DNA of 64,000 nt, taken from Methanococcoides sp. LMO-2. GTDB lineage: Archaea; Halobacteriota; Methanosarcinia; Methanosarcinales; Methanosarcinaceae. Shown here piece after piece: positions 26,182 to 34,448 of this stretch (its first letter is position 1; each line of letters opens with the position of its first letter). The stretch lies in assembly GCF_038432375.1 (NCBI RefSeq), contig NZ_JBCAUS010000007.1, forward strand, positions 1-64,000. Reading direction: 5' to 3'. Below the pieces are notes generated by a model. The model was not told the DNA's origin, searched no databases, and was given only the letters and a program-made list of their open reading frames with translations. The translations under genes were made by a program, and so were the position numbers.

Positions 26182-26886
26182 GTGACGGACATTACTTCTA
26201 TAGACCAACAGATCGAGGATACTAAAAGGGAACTTGAGGAAATGCTTGCGTATCCTGATGAGAAGCTGATCGACATCATCAGGGAAGTGGGCTTCGAATG
26301 TGACCTATGCGGCAGATGCTGTACCAGTGAGTTCAACGACCATGTGTTCCTCCTCGATAAGGATACCGAGGTCATGAAAAGCATTGACCCGAGCCTCATC
26401 GAACCTGCACCTTACTATGAGTTCTGTGACCAGAACGGCCGTTTCTACGTTTCAGGGTATGCACTGAGAACAAAGGAGGATGGCAGCTGCATCATGCTTG
26501 AGGACAAAAGATGTACCATCTATGACAGGAGGCTCACCATCTGCCGGCTCTACCCATACATGCTCCACAGGGAAACGGACGATGAGGGTAATCTGGACTG
26601 GAGGCAGATATCCGGGCTTAACGAGCACGGGTGCTACCACGCTGAGATATCGGAAGATGAAGCAAAGATCATTGCAGAGGACACAAAAGCATACGAGGAA
26701 GCATACCTTGATCAGCAGATAAGGTTCCTCCGAAAAATAAAGGAACACTTCCAGAAGAACAAGCTCCGTCATGTCAAATCAATATATGACAGGAAGATGC
26801 GTGCTTTCAACAAGGGCGAAGAGGTCGAAGTTTACGTATTTTACAAAAACGAGTTCGAACTCAATCGAATATCAAAAAATGACTGA
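26182..26886 (+). CDS. YkgJ-family Cys-cluster protein
   Basis: The 234-residue protein has the CxCGRCC motif (CDLCGRCC near residue 38) and CIMLEDKRCTIYDRRLTICRLYPY, the conserved pattern of the YkgJ zinc/iron-chelating family. Its biochemical role is unknown. Translation starts at GTG with GGGAAG directly before it. The C-terminus is highly charged and helical. Confidence 0.85.
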   Translation: MTDITSIDQQIEDTKRELEEMLAYPDEKLIDIIREVGFECDLCGRCCTSEFNDHVFLLDKDTEVMKSIDPSLIEPAPYYEFCDQNGRFYVSGYALRTKEDGSCIMLEDKRCTIYDRRLTICRLYPYMLHRETDDEGNLDWRQISGLNEHGCYHAEISEDEAKIIAEDTKAYEEAYLDQQIRFLRKIKEHFQKNKLRHVKSIYDRKMRAFNKGEEVEVYVFYKNEFELNRISKND

Positions 26887-26912
26887 ATATCCTTGATCAA
26901 TTACTTATTGAC

Positions 26913-28019
26913 TTACTTGTCCCAGTTGCCGCTGAGCTTGCCATCCCTTGCCATCCTGCCCAGCACCTTGTGGACCGAAGCACTGATAGGTGCCGGTACG
27001 ATGTTCTCATACGGAGTGGACGGTAGAGGGGTAAGGTAATGAGCTCTCACTTTGCCGCCTTTTCTGCATATCCACTTTATCTGCTCAAGCGTTCTCTGCT
27101 GGTCCTCTTCCGTTTCATCCGGGAAACCGAATATGAAATCCACCACCGGTGTTATCTCATGCTCAAAACAGCGATCAACTGCAACTGTGACATCCTCTGA
27201 GGTGTGACCACGCAGCATTTCCTTCAGTATCCTGTCGCTACCTGACTGGGCACCCAGGCTGAGAGATCTGTTGGCACAGTAGTTATCGACCAGGTCCAGC
27301 CCTTCGTGGGTCACGAATTCCGGACGGACCTCTGAGGGGAAGGTGCCGAAATATATCTTTTTATCTTCCATTGAATGCAGTCTTGACAGGAGTTTCTCCA
27401 CCTTGTCAAATTCAGGGTGCACACCATTACCACCATAAGCAAAGGCATTCGAGGAAGTAAAACGCAGGTCACTGTAGTATTTTGCGAACCTTTCAATGGA
27501 ATCGATACTCCTGTGCCTCATTCGGTTGCCGAACAACCTGGGCGTCTGGCAGTACTTGCACCTCCACGGACATCCCCTGCTGATCTCGATGGGAGAACGG
27601 ATGCCTTCCGGGTCAAAGCAGGGATATTTATCGAGGTCCACAGGTTCACGTTTTTCGGTGTAGACCACATTCCCATTCTTCCGATATGCGATACCTTTCA
27701 CATCAGAAGGTCTGTTGCCTCCCTGAAGTGTTTCCACAAGCTCAGGGAGTGTTTCTTCCCCTTCACCAATTACAACATAATCAAAGTGCTCGAGGGTATC
27801 CTCCACAGAACCGGAAGGGTGGGGACCTCCAGCAATATAGATGGAATCTGTTGTGGAGCTATCAACCTCTGAGAAAACGCTCTCTTTCTGCCTGGTGGCA
27901 AAACTGTATATCATGATGCCATCTTGAGGGTTTTTCACAATGCTGTTCTCGGGTACAAGGGGAAGAAGAGCTGCAAGGCTGTAAGTGTTCTTCTGCATCC
28001 ACCTGAAACAAACATCCAT
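26913..28019 (-). CDS. Radical SAM protein with B12-binding-like N-terminus (MJ_1487-type)
   Basis: The 368-residue protein has an N-terminal region resembling a B12-binding fold (IYIAGGPHPSG, YVVIGEGEETLPEL) and a radical SAM cluster CPWRCKYCQTPR near residue 150, followed by GAQSGSDRILKEMLRGH and IFGFPDETEED. It resembles the MJ_1487 family of methanogen radical SAM proteins. The product is unknown. It starts 11 bases after the M50 protease gene on the same strand and ends the leftward operon. Confidence 0.85.
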   Translation of the reverse strand: MDVCFRWMQKNTYSLAALLPLVPENSIVKNPQDGIMIYSFATRQKESVFSEVDSSTTDSIYIAGGPHPSGSVEDTLEHFDYVVIGEGEETLPELVETLQGGNRPSDVKGIAYRKNGNVVYTEKREPVDLDKYPCFDPEGIRSPIEISRGCPWRCKYCQTPRLFGNRMRHRSIDSIERFAKYYSDLRFTSSNAFAYGGNGVHPEFDKVEKLLSRLHSMEDKKIYFGTFPSEVRPEFVTHEGLDLVDNYCANRSLSLGAQSGSDRILKEMLRGHTSEDVTVAVDRCFEHEITPVVDFIFGFPDETEEDQQRTLEQIKWICRKGGKVRAHYLTPLPSTPYENIVPAPISASVHKVLGRMARDGKLSGNWDK

Positions 28020-28029
28020 GAATTTAACC

Positions 28030-29148
28030 TCAGTTTACGACCAGAGTCAGCGGCACCAGTGTGAAACACATTATCCCCAGCACAAAAGTGAGAATCCCGA
28101 GTGCCATCCTCCTGTTGTCAAGCATTATTTCATCATTTAAGGGTTTTGGATGCCCTGCCAGGGCAAACAGCAAAAGGAAAAATGACCAGAAAAGCCAGAT
28201 GCCTCCGTTCTGTTCCATGACGTAGATCACATACATCGCAATACTGCCCAGTACTAACGGCATGATGAGGGACACTTTCCTGGCATTCTCACCCAGCATG
28301 GCACGCATCATGTGGCCACCATCAAGTTGTCCGGAAGGCAGAAGGTTCAGCACGGTAACCAGCATGCCCACCCATCCGGCAAATGCCACCGGATGCATCA
28401 TTTCCGGGGTGCTGCCGGTGATCCAAGAGATTGCATCGAAGAGAAGCGGGGTCTGAATATCTATCATGATCGTTCCGGGATCACCGCTAAACTCTACCGG
28501 AGGCAGCGAGAGGCCTATGAAGGTCACGATCACAGATGCAACAATACCCACTATCGGACCTGCAACTGCCACATCGAACAGTGCCCTACGATTAGGGATA
28601 ATACCCCTGTGCTTTATCACGGCACCCATGGTACCGATAAAACTAGGGAAAGGAATGAAATACGGAAGCGATGTTCGAAGGCCATGTTTCTTGGCGGCCA
28701 GATAGTGCCCCATCTCATGAGATCCCAGTACGAACATGATCGCAAGAGTGAAGGGCAGACCTTTCCAGAAATCACCGGGGTTGCTGAATATATCCACCCC
28801 GAACATCATCGCACCGGCGAACATGGTCGTGAAGACAGTAGCTATTGCCAGTATTACATTGATCCAGATACGTTCAGGGACCTGCTTTATCGGGGAAGCG
28901 ATCAGCACGTCCTCGCCAAGTTCGGACCTTATTTCAAGACGGTAGCCTTTTGCCGCAAACAATCCCCAGAGTGCATTGTGGATCGATCTCCTGTCCACTA
29001 AAGGGACACCGTAAAAATGAATATCACCATCTGAATATCCCACCTCATAGGCTTTGAAAAGGGGATGGACATTTTGATAGAGTTCCATGATGGAAGCTTC
29101 TATTTGTGCCTCATCCAGATGGCCGGGATCTGCCTGGTCTTTGTCCAT
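28030..29148 (-). CDS. M50-family membrane metalloprotease (site-2 protease-like)
   Basis: The 372-residue protein has a soluble N-terminal domain (1-95) and at least six membrane spans. The zinc motif HEMGH lies near residue 145 and the third-ligand motif LLPSGQLDGGHMMRA near 270. These proteases cleave within membranes. No partner substrate is evident. It sits between the phosphomevalonate dehydratase genes and a radical SAM gene, all leftward. Confidence 0.92.
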   Translation of the reverse strand: MDKDQADPGHLDEAQIEASIMELYQNVHPLFKAYEVGYSDGDIHFYGVPLVDRRSIHNALWGLFAAKGYRLEIRSELGEDVLIASPIKQVPERIWINVILAIATVFTTMFAGAMMFGVDIFSNPGDFWKGLPFTLAIMFVLGSHEMGHYLAAKKHGLRTSLPYFIPFPSFIGTMGAVIKHRGIIPNRRALFDVAVAGPIVGIVASVIVTFIGLSLPPVEFSGDPGTIMIDIQTPLLFDAISWITGSTPEMMHPVAFAGWVGMLVTVLNLLPSGQLDGGHMMRAMLGENARKVSLIMPLVLGSIAMYVIYVMEQNGGIWLFWSFFLLLFALAGHPKPLNDEIMLDNRRMALGILTFVLGIMCFTLVPLTLVVN

Positions 29149-29165
29149 TATGTCACACTTATGAT

Positions 29166-29576
29166 TTACTCAGGGATCTCGATGCATCCGTTGCTGCTGT
29201 CGACCTTTACATGATCGCCATCTGAAAGGACCTCATACGGGTCCTCTTCCAGCCTATCCACCAGAGGGATACCTGATATGATGGCACCGACTGCGACTAT
29301 GGGTTCGGAATCGATATTAATCATGGCTGCAGGTGCAACATTGTTCTTTTTCAGCTGGTAGATCACATAGGAACCCACAGTTGAGCCTTTCCCGTGAGGG
29401 AACACCAGGACCATGTCCTTGATGCACTTCCCGTAGATGGCATGTGAAGGATCGACAACTACCCCTGTCTTCGGGTCAACGTTACCTAAAAATGAGAGAG
29501 CATCAGATGAAAGCAGTACTTCGCCTTCTGCAACACCCCTTGCAATAGTACGGCATTTGATCTTAATTGCCACCAC
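29166..29576 (-). CDS. Phosphomevalonate dehydratase small subunit (aconitase X swivel domain)
   Basis: The 136-residue protein is a DUF126 swivel domain: IKCRTIARGVAEGEVL, the loop GKCIKDMVLVFPHGKGSTVGSYVIYQL. With the large subunit it forms the [4Fe-4S] enzyme that dehydrates mevalonate 5-phosphate in the archaeal mevalonate pathway. The start is GTG, embedded in the 3' end of the large-subunit gene with AAGGTAGGT as ribosome site; the overlap of 14 bases supports equimolar translation. Confidence 0.9.
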   Translation of the reverse strand: MVAIKIKCRTIARGVAEGEVLLSSDALSFLGNVDPKTGVVVDPSHAIYGKCIKDMVLVFPHGKGSTVGSYVIYQLKKNNVAPAAMINIDSEPIVAVGAIISGIPLVDRLEEDPYEVLSDGDHVKVDSSNGCIEIPE

Positions 29577-30750
29577 CTACCTTGTTGATGCATTCTTCAA
29601 GACTGCCGATCTTTGCAGCAACCTTGCACATTCCCGGAACATAAGCAAGCGCTTTCCCTGAGTTTACCATCATGCAGTTATGACCTTCCGTAGCAGGAGA
29701 TACAACCATACATGTATCACAGAGCACCTTTGCCCCGCTCTGCTCTATTTGCTTCACAAGTTCGGCATTCTTCTCAGCAACTTCCCTTGAAGTACATACC
29801 CACAATTCCTTTTCAATTGACTTGCTTTCCAGAAGCCGGGCGATGTTCTCCAGTTCATCTACTGAACAATGAGGACAGCCTACTGCAGCGATATCGCATT
29901 CCAGATCATCGTTCCCACCAATGATCTCTTCGTAGACCTCATCGATCTGACTGCGTTCAATTACAATATTTTCGGCAGGGTTCTCAAAGCCGACCTTTTG
30001 TGCTTCAGGGGTTATGTCCTCAATATGATACAATGCTACTGCCCCGGATGCTGCCATTGCCGCACCCAGTGCTTTAAGGTTGTCAGATGAAGGGGTTGAG
30101 GCCATGTAGAAGATAGGGACCCTGTTGCCCACATCCTTTCCTGCAAGATAGCCCAGTGCACCGTAATCTGACCCTGAAAGCTCACATTCCACGGTCACGG
30201 AAACCGTAGGAACACGGTTCTCGTCAAGATGGTAACCATAGTTCGCGGTCTTGCCCACAAGTGCTGCTGAAAGTGCAGACGGACCGCCTTCACGGTTTGT
30301 GCGCGCTCCTATCACTGAATTCGCATAGGAGACAGCAGAGGACTCGCTCCAGGCCAGATGGTCGCCGTAAGTGGCTGAAAAGCCTTCAAGATAATATGGT
30401 GTGCAGGTACACATGGAACGGATACCAAGGCTTTCGTATGCCTTGATAACTTCCACCTGCTTCTCAGCAAAATCCGGCTCAATGCCCATATCCTTCCAGC
30501 GCTGCATGTCCATGCCCGCAGGGTTGAGGATGGAAGGCACTTTCACCTTGCCATTAAGATCAGATATCCATTCAAGTCCTGCATCCCCTATGGTCTTATA
30601 GGAAACGCCTGCGATCTGCGCGCTCTTGACCGGGATCAGGCTGTCAGCACCATAGATATCACCAAGTGCGACAAGGATCTCCATTGCCTTCTGCAGGGTT
30701 TCCCCATCCTCGCCATCCAGGGTGCGTTCTTCTTCTTTTGTAAGATACAT
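29563..30750 (-). CDS. Phosphomevalonate dehydratase large subunit (aconitase X)
   Basis: The 395-residue protein is the aconitase X catalytic chain with Cys residues placed to bind a [4Fe-4S] cluster: CTCTPYYLEG near 115, and CDTCMVVSPATEGHNCMMVNSGKALAYVPG near 345. It converts mevalonate 5-phosphate to trans-anhydromevalonate 5-phosphate. The small subunit overlaps downstream and the UbiD-type decarboxylase lies upstream, so two consecutive archaeal mevalonate steps sit in one operon. Confidence 0.92.
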   Translation of the reverse strand: MYLTKEEERTLDGEDGETLQKAMEILVALGDIYGADSLIPVKSAQIAGVSYKTIGDAGLEWISDLNGKVKVPSILNPAGMDMQRWKDMGIEPDFAEKQVEVIKAYESLGIRSMCTCTPYYLEGFSATYGDHLAWSESSAVSYANSVIGARTNREGGPSALSAALVGKTANYGYHLDENRVPTVSVTVECELSGSDYGALGYLAGKDVGNRVPIFYMASTPSSDNLKALGAAMAASGAVALYHIEDITPEAQKVGFENPAENIVIERSQIDEVYEEIIGGNDDLECDIAAVGCPHCSVDELENIARLLESKSIEKELWVCTSREVAEKNAELVKQIEQSGAKVLCDTCMVVSPATEGHNCMMVNSGKALAYVPGMCKVAAKIGSLEECINKVGGGN

Positions 30751-30792
30751 GTTATTTTCCGATTAGCTTACTTAGCTTACTTAGACTAAGAT

Positions 30793-32058
30793 TTATTCAG
30801 GCATCTTTGCGCGTTCAAAGTTCTCTTTCTCTGCAAGAACTTTTGTTGCATCGATACCTACCTTGGTAGTGGTTCCGTCAGGTGCGCCTCTAGGATCAAG
30901 TGAACTGCCGCGCACGTTCGGGATTATCATCATATCAGAGTCGCCTTTCACACGGGTGGCAATGGCGAACTCCACGTCCTGCATGTCAAATATGTCAATG
31001 TCCTCGTCCACGATAACAACGTGCTTGAGACTTGTGTGTGCTGCAAATGCAGCCATGATAGCGTTCTTGGCATCACCTTCGGTCTGCTTCTCGATCTGGA
31101 CAACAGCGTGCAGGTAACAGCAACCGCCTTCAGTTAGCACCACGTTCTTTACTGTGGTTACTTCTGAAACGGCATTGTAGATCTTTGGCTCATAGGGCAC
31201 TCCCATCATAAGGAGATGTTCCGGACCAGCCGGGAGAATTCCGTGATAGATAGGATCACGCCTGTGCATGATCTTTGTGATGCGGATCACCGGCTCCTTG
31301 CGCACAAGATCGTATGTTCCTGTGATGTCCACGAAAGGACCTTCGTCCACTCTTTCCACAGGGTCTATGTAACCTTCCAGAATGATCTCTGCGTGTGGTA
31401 CCTTGACGCCGTTCTCACATTCGAAAAGCTCCACAGGTGCACCGCGAAGGGCTGCTGCGTACTCGAATTCCTTTCCTGCAGGCACGCGGGTGGTGGAAGC
31501 AAAGGTGATCGCAGGGTCTGCACCAAGTACGATAGCCACAGGCAGTGATTCGTTGTTCTCGGATGCCTTCTTGTGCAGGACAAAGGTGTGGCGCGGCGGG
31601 ACCAGCCTTGCTGCCAGTTTATCCTTTCCGGCAACCATGAGCCTGTGGATGGATGCGTTCATCATTCCGTCATACTCGGATACCACGACACCGGCGGTGA
31701 TGTAAGGTCCGCCGTCCTTCTCGAAGTGTGTCATAAGTGGAAGTTTTGTAAGATCGACATCCTCAGTAACGACCTCCTGTGTGGGAGATGAGTCGACTAT
31801 CTTCACTTCTCCATCCGGACGAACTTCAGAAAGCCTCTGGATGATGCCATCCTTTGGCACACCGAACATGTCAGCAAGCTCGTCCCTGGAACCAAGGAGG
31901 TTCATGATGGCCTTTTGTCCGTCAATATCATGGAAAAATACCGGGCCATTGCTCCTTTTTGCAATTCGTGGTGCTTCGAAGACCTTCGAAACCGGATCAG
32001 TGACCTCAACAAGCCTGTCGCTTGCCCTTAAATGATCGATAAAATCTCTGAAACTCAT
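30793..32058 (-). CDS. UbiD-family decarboxylase, probable anhydromevalonate phosphate decarboxylase
   Basis: The protein (421 residues from ATG 32058) is a UbiD-type decarboxylase that uses prenylated FMN. UbiD features include MSFRDFIDHL at the start, PLMTHFEKDGGPYITAGV, the HRLMVAG segment and the acidic active-site region EIILEGYIDP-ERVDEGPFVDITG. Next to phosphomevalonate dehydratase, the role as trans-anhydromevalonate 5-phosphate decarboxylase making isopentenyl phosphate is strongly supported. An upstream in-frame ATG at 32097 exists, but 32058 gives the usual UbiD start. The UbiX-like prenyltransferase is not in the window. Confidence 0.9.
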   Translation of the reverse strand: MSFRDFIDHLRASDRLVEVTDPVSKVFEAPRIAKRSNGPVFFHDIDGQKAIMNLLGSRDELADMFGVPKDGIIQRLSEVRPDGEVKIVDSSPTQEVVTEDVDLTKLPLMTHFEKDGGPYITAGVVVSEYDGMMNASIHRLMVAGKDKLAARLVPPRHTFVLHKKASENNESLPVAIVLGADPAITFASTTRVPAGKEFEYAAALRGAPVELFECENGVKVPHAEIILEGYIDPVERVDEGPFVDITGTYDLVRKEPVIRITKIMHRRDPIYHGILPAGPEHLLMMGVPYEPKIYNAVSEVTTVKNVVLTEGGCCYLHAVVQIEKQTEGDAKNAIMAAFAAHTSLKHVVIVDEDIDIFDMQDVEFAIATRVKGDSDMMIIPNVRGSSLDPRGAPDGTTTKVGIDATKVLAEKENFERAKMPE

Positions 32059-32130
32059 TGTATCGATATAGTAAAAAATCTCTCTCGATAAATACATTGT
32101 CGTCTTTTTTCATACAACCCTGTATAGGTC

Positions 32131-32320
32131 TAAAAAAAGAGATCTGTCTTCAGGAAAAGGAATCGCTCCCATCGATGATGAAAATGGGTTGGAAATCAGA
32201 ACTAAAGGAAGTCTGATGGGAGCATTTGGAAGACAACACATAGAACTACACATAGAACTACACATAGAACTACACATAGAACTACACATAGAACTACACA
32301 TAGAACTACACATAGAACTA
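32131..32320 (-). ncRNA. Putative small RNA B (hairpin plus 12-bp repeats)
   Basis: On the minus strand a TATA-like CTATTTATACT (32340-32350) would start transcription near 32320, inside the 12-bp repeat array. The RNA would continue through a hairpin with a 9-bp stem (32223-32215 with 32173-32165) and stop at a T7 run near 32132. The stem-loop has conserved ACTTCCTTT and CTGATTTCCAACC stretches, which also occur in unit A. The ends are inferred from promoter and T-run positions only. Confidence 0.45.
32165..32223. repeat. Hairpin unit B (inverted repeat)
   Basis: GCTCCCATC (32165-32173) and GATGGGAGC (32215-32223) form a perfect 9-bp stem closing 41 bases. The same arms close the unit at 32488-32544, and the loops share two blocks, so the two are copies of one structured element. 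Confidence 0.75.
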
Positions 32321-32329
32321 CACATAGAA
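32237..32329. repeat. 12-bp tandem repeat array, seven perfect units
   Basis: The unit CACATAGAACTA is repeated perfectly seven times from 32237 to 32320, with nine bases of an eighth unit. It lies between the promoter-like block and the hairpin of unit B; at the same place unit A has only CACAAACCTTAGAA. This is a recent repeat expansion. A minus-strand frame through it reads Met-Cys-Ser-Ser repeated, which I do not accept as a gene. Confidence 0.95.
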
Positions 32330-32339
32330 ATGCATCATA

Positions 32340-32388
32340 GTATAAATAGTAATGTTTTTAGATAATTTGTATTACTTATCTTGATAAC
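32340..32388 (-). promoter_or_regulatory. Promoter-like block of small RNA B
   Basis: Reading leftward, the order is GTTATCAA, TAAGTAAT, TTATCTAAA and then the TATA-like TATTTATAC. The same blocks in the same order precede the hairpin of unit A (32576-32623), so they were duplicated with it and kept. Confidence 0.5.
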
Positions 32389-32479
32389 ATTGTATGAAAC
32401 GTCGCCAAAACCTACGATAGCGATAACAATGGGAAGAGTAGATGCAACTTGCAGAAAATAAAGACACACTTACTATCAG

Positions 32480-32554
32480 AAGGAGGTGCTCCCATCATTG
32501 AGGAATCGGTTGGAAATCAGTTTGAAAGGAAGTAAGATGGGAGCGTTGTAACAC
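32480..32554 (-). ncRNA. Putative small RNA A (hairpin)
   Basis: A minus-strand TATA-like AGTATTTATGC (32576-32586) predicts a start near 32554, about ten bases before a hairpin with a perfect 9-bp stem (32544-32536 with 32496-32488). The loop repeats ACTTCCTTT and CTGATTTCCAACC of unit B, and CACCTCCTT follows the stem. These pyrimidine-rich, unpaired stretches are complementary to purine-rich ribosome binding sites. The 3' end is uncertain; a weak T-rich segment lies near 32460. Confidence 0.45.
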
Positions 32555-32575
32555 AAACCTTAGAAAGCCTCATCG

Positions 32576-32623
32576 CATAAATACTGATTGGTTTAGATAA
32601 CATAAATTACTTAAATTGATAAC
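32576..32623 (-). promoter_or_regulatory. Promoter-like block of small RNA A
   Basis: GTTATCAA (32623-32616), TAAGTAAT, TTATCTAAA and TATTTATGC occur in the same order and nearly the same spacing as at 32388-32340. It lies just downstream of an unrelated gene's stop codon, so it cannot serve that gene. Confidence 0.5.
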
Positions 32624-32651
32624 TAACCAACAAATAAAGGTCCTTGACCCA

Positions 32652-33119
32652 TCAACCCAGGTCAAGTGACTCATTTATCCTGTGCAATGCATCCGCGACG
32701 ATCATCTGGACATCGGTCATGTGCTCGTCGGACACCTCACCATTCTCGGTCTCGATAAGCTTTTCGAGGTCCCCCACGATACCATGGATCATCTGGATCA
32801 TCTCTTCCTTACTGATAAGTCCTGCATAATATGCATAGAAGAAGGTCGTCCCGCTTCGCTGGACCTTATGTTTGAACGCAGCATGTGCATTGGAAACCTC
32901 CTGCCTGGTGTAAGGTTCATCCACAAATGGCACCAGTTCCGGCAGGTTCTGTCCGATCCAGGTCATTTCCGAGCGGTTCGAAAGGTTCTTGAAATCCGCA
33001 CATAGGCGGGCAATGATCCATTCACGTGCAGTAAGGTGAGTGGTCTTTTTCAGAAAGCGCGTCACATCCGAATAACTCTTGTTCTCCATCTTTTTGAACT
33101 TCTCATACTTGTTCATCAT
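32652..33119 (-). CDS. Conserved archaeal protein of unknown function (DUF5806-like?)
   Basis: The 155-residue protein is soluble and mostly helical (YSDVTRFLKKTTHLTAREWIIARLCADF, PFVDEPYTRQEVSNAHAAFKHKVQRSGTTFFYAYYAG). It recalls a DUF found in halophiles and methanogens (possibly DUF5806), but I cannot confirm the name. GAGGGGATAT precedes ATG 33119. It has no obvious partner; the small RNA pair lies downstream. Confidence 0.7.
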   Translation of the reverse strand: MMNKYEKFKKMENKSYSDVTRFLKKTTHLTAREWIIARLCADFKNLSNRSEMTWIGQNLPELVPFVDEPYTRQEVSNAHAAFKHKVQRSGTTFFYAYYAGLISKEEMIQMIHGIVGDLEKLIETENGEVSDEHMTDVQMIVADALHRINESLDLG

Positions 33120-33251
33120 ATCCCCTCAAAGACCTTACTTCATAGTGTATTGCAACCAGATAAATACTTTCCTGCGATGATATTGCTTTAGCACAACAAG
33201 AAAAACAAACTGTTTTTTGTTAAGGCCATATTTACCTGAAGAATCCCATTA

Positions 33252-34448
33252 ATGTATCTTTTTCTCACATGCAACTTCATGCACTTACATTCGGTTGTCC
33301 TGAAAGATATCTTCAGACGAAAGAACAAGCTTGCAATAGCCGTATTGGGAGTGATAGTTGCAGCATCTGCTATTGTAGCAGTGGTCACAACATTTTCCAC
33401 TGCAACTGAGAGTCTCTATGAAGAGTCAACCAATTTTGGAGCTAACATTATAGTAAGACCCCAGACCGACTCGATACCCCTGATAGCCGGATCAACATCC
33501 CTGGGATCGATATCCACAGGCGAGAACTACATTGAACAAACCGAAATCTCCAGAATATATGATATTGAGAACAATGCCAATCTTGCCGTAGTGGCCCCAC
33601 GGCTTTATGGAGTTGCAGAGACCGGGAATGATAATATCATTGTGATGGGGGTCGACATCGAGCAGGAGAAGATACTCAAATCATGGTGGAACGTTGAAGG
33701 AGAATGGATTTCCAACCCCGAAGGGATGGAAGTCCTGCTGGGAAAGGATATCGCAACCCCTCTTGGACTTGAGGTCGGTTCTACATTTCCACTTGAGAAA
33801 AATGATATTTTCATGGAACTTAAAGTGAAAGGTATCATCGAGAGCACCGGCGGGGAAGAAGACGGATACATCATAATGCCACTTCTGACATCACAAAAGC
33901 TTCTTGACAGGGAAGGAAAGGTCAGCAGTATTGAGATCCGCGCCCTTTGTAATGACTGCCCGGTCTCGGAAATGAGTAGGCAGATCGAAGGAATACTACC
34001 CGGTATTGAGGCAAGGGCGATGAGCCAGATCGTGCAAAGCGAGATGGCCATGATAGACCATACCCGGAATTCTGCCATGGCAGTCTCACTTATAACACTG
34101 CTTGTAAGCACACTTACCGTAGCCTCCACAATGCTTGCATCCGTTAACGAGAAGATAAAGGAGATAGGGATCATGCGCGCAATTGGGGCCAGTGACCGAC
34201 AGGTCATAACAATGCTGTTCATAGAAGGAGCACTGATCGGCATGATAGGCGGAAGCATTGGATTCTTTGCAGGAAGCCTGGCATCTTATTCAATTTCCCC
34301 TCTATTGGGCTTTGCTGAACCGTCACTGATGTGGGAACTCCTGCCACTGGCAGCCGGTATTTCTATTATGGTAGGACTTGTCGCATCGGTACTTCCTGCA
34401 AGACGTGCACTAAAGATAGACCCTGCGGAGGTGCTTAGAAGTGTCTGA
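33252..34448 (+). CDS. FtsX/MacB-family ABC transporter permease
   Basis: The 398-residue protein has one membrane span near the N-terminus (KLAIAVLGVIVAASAIVAVV), a large external domain (55-270) and three C-terminal spans with MASTMLASVNEKIKEIGIMRAIGASDRQV, the MacB/FtsX signature. It pairs with the ATPase that overlaps its 3' end by eight bases. ATG 33279 is an alternative start. The neighbouring DUF2318 lipoprotein makes this resemble the iron-related p19 locus of Campylobacter. Confidence 0.9.
   Translation: MYLFLTCNFMHLHSVVLKDIFRRKNKLAIAVLGVIVAASAIVAVVTTFSTATESLYEESTNFGANIIVRPQTDSIPLIAGSTSLGSISTGENYIEQTEISRIYDIENNANLAVVAPRLYGVAETGNDNIIVMGVDIEQEKILKSWWNVEGEWISNPEGMEVLLGKDIATPLGLEVGSTFPLEKNDIFMELKVKGIIESTGGEEDGYIIMPLLTSQKLLDREGKVSSIEIRALCNDCPVSEMSRQIEGILPGIEARAMSQIVQSEMAMIDHTRNSAMAVSLITLLVSTLTVASTMLASVNEKIKEIGIMRAIGASDRQVITMLFIEGALIGMIGGSIGFFAGSLASYSISPLLGFAEPSLMWELLPLAAGISIMVGLVASVLPARRALKIDPAEVLRSV

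Larger units (their letters stand above)
32059..32651. other. Noncoding region with two related hairpin units
   Basis: About 590 bases hold no convincing protein gene. The region contains two diverged copies of a unit of roughly 160-260 bases, each with an upstream A/T-rich promoter-like block and a hairpin closed by GCTCCCATC and GATGGGAGC; the units are described separately. Confidence 0.6.

Noticed and set aside
32110-32325. Minus-strand frame encoding (Met-Cys-Ser-Ser)n followed by a short tail
   Set aside because: The repeats are a 12-bp DNA array, a multiple of three by unit length. The tail frame is broken in the second copy of the unit, while the stem arms are preserved, so RNA explains the conservation better than protein.
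32237-32329. CRISPR array
   Set aside because: The units are 12 bp with no spacers and no cas genes are present.
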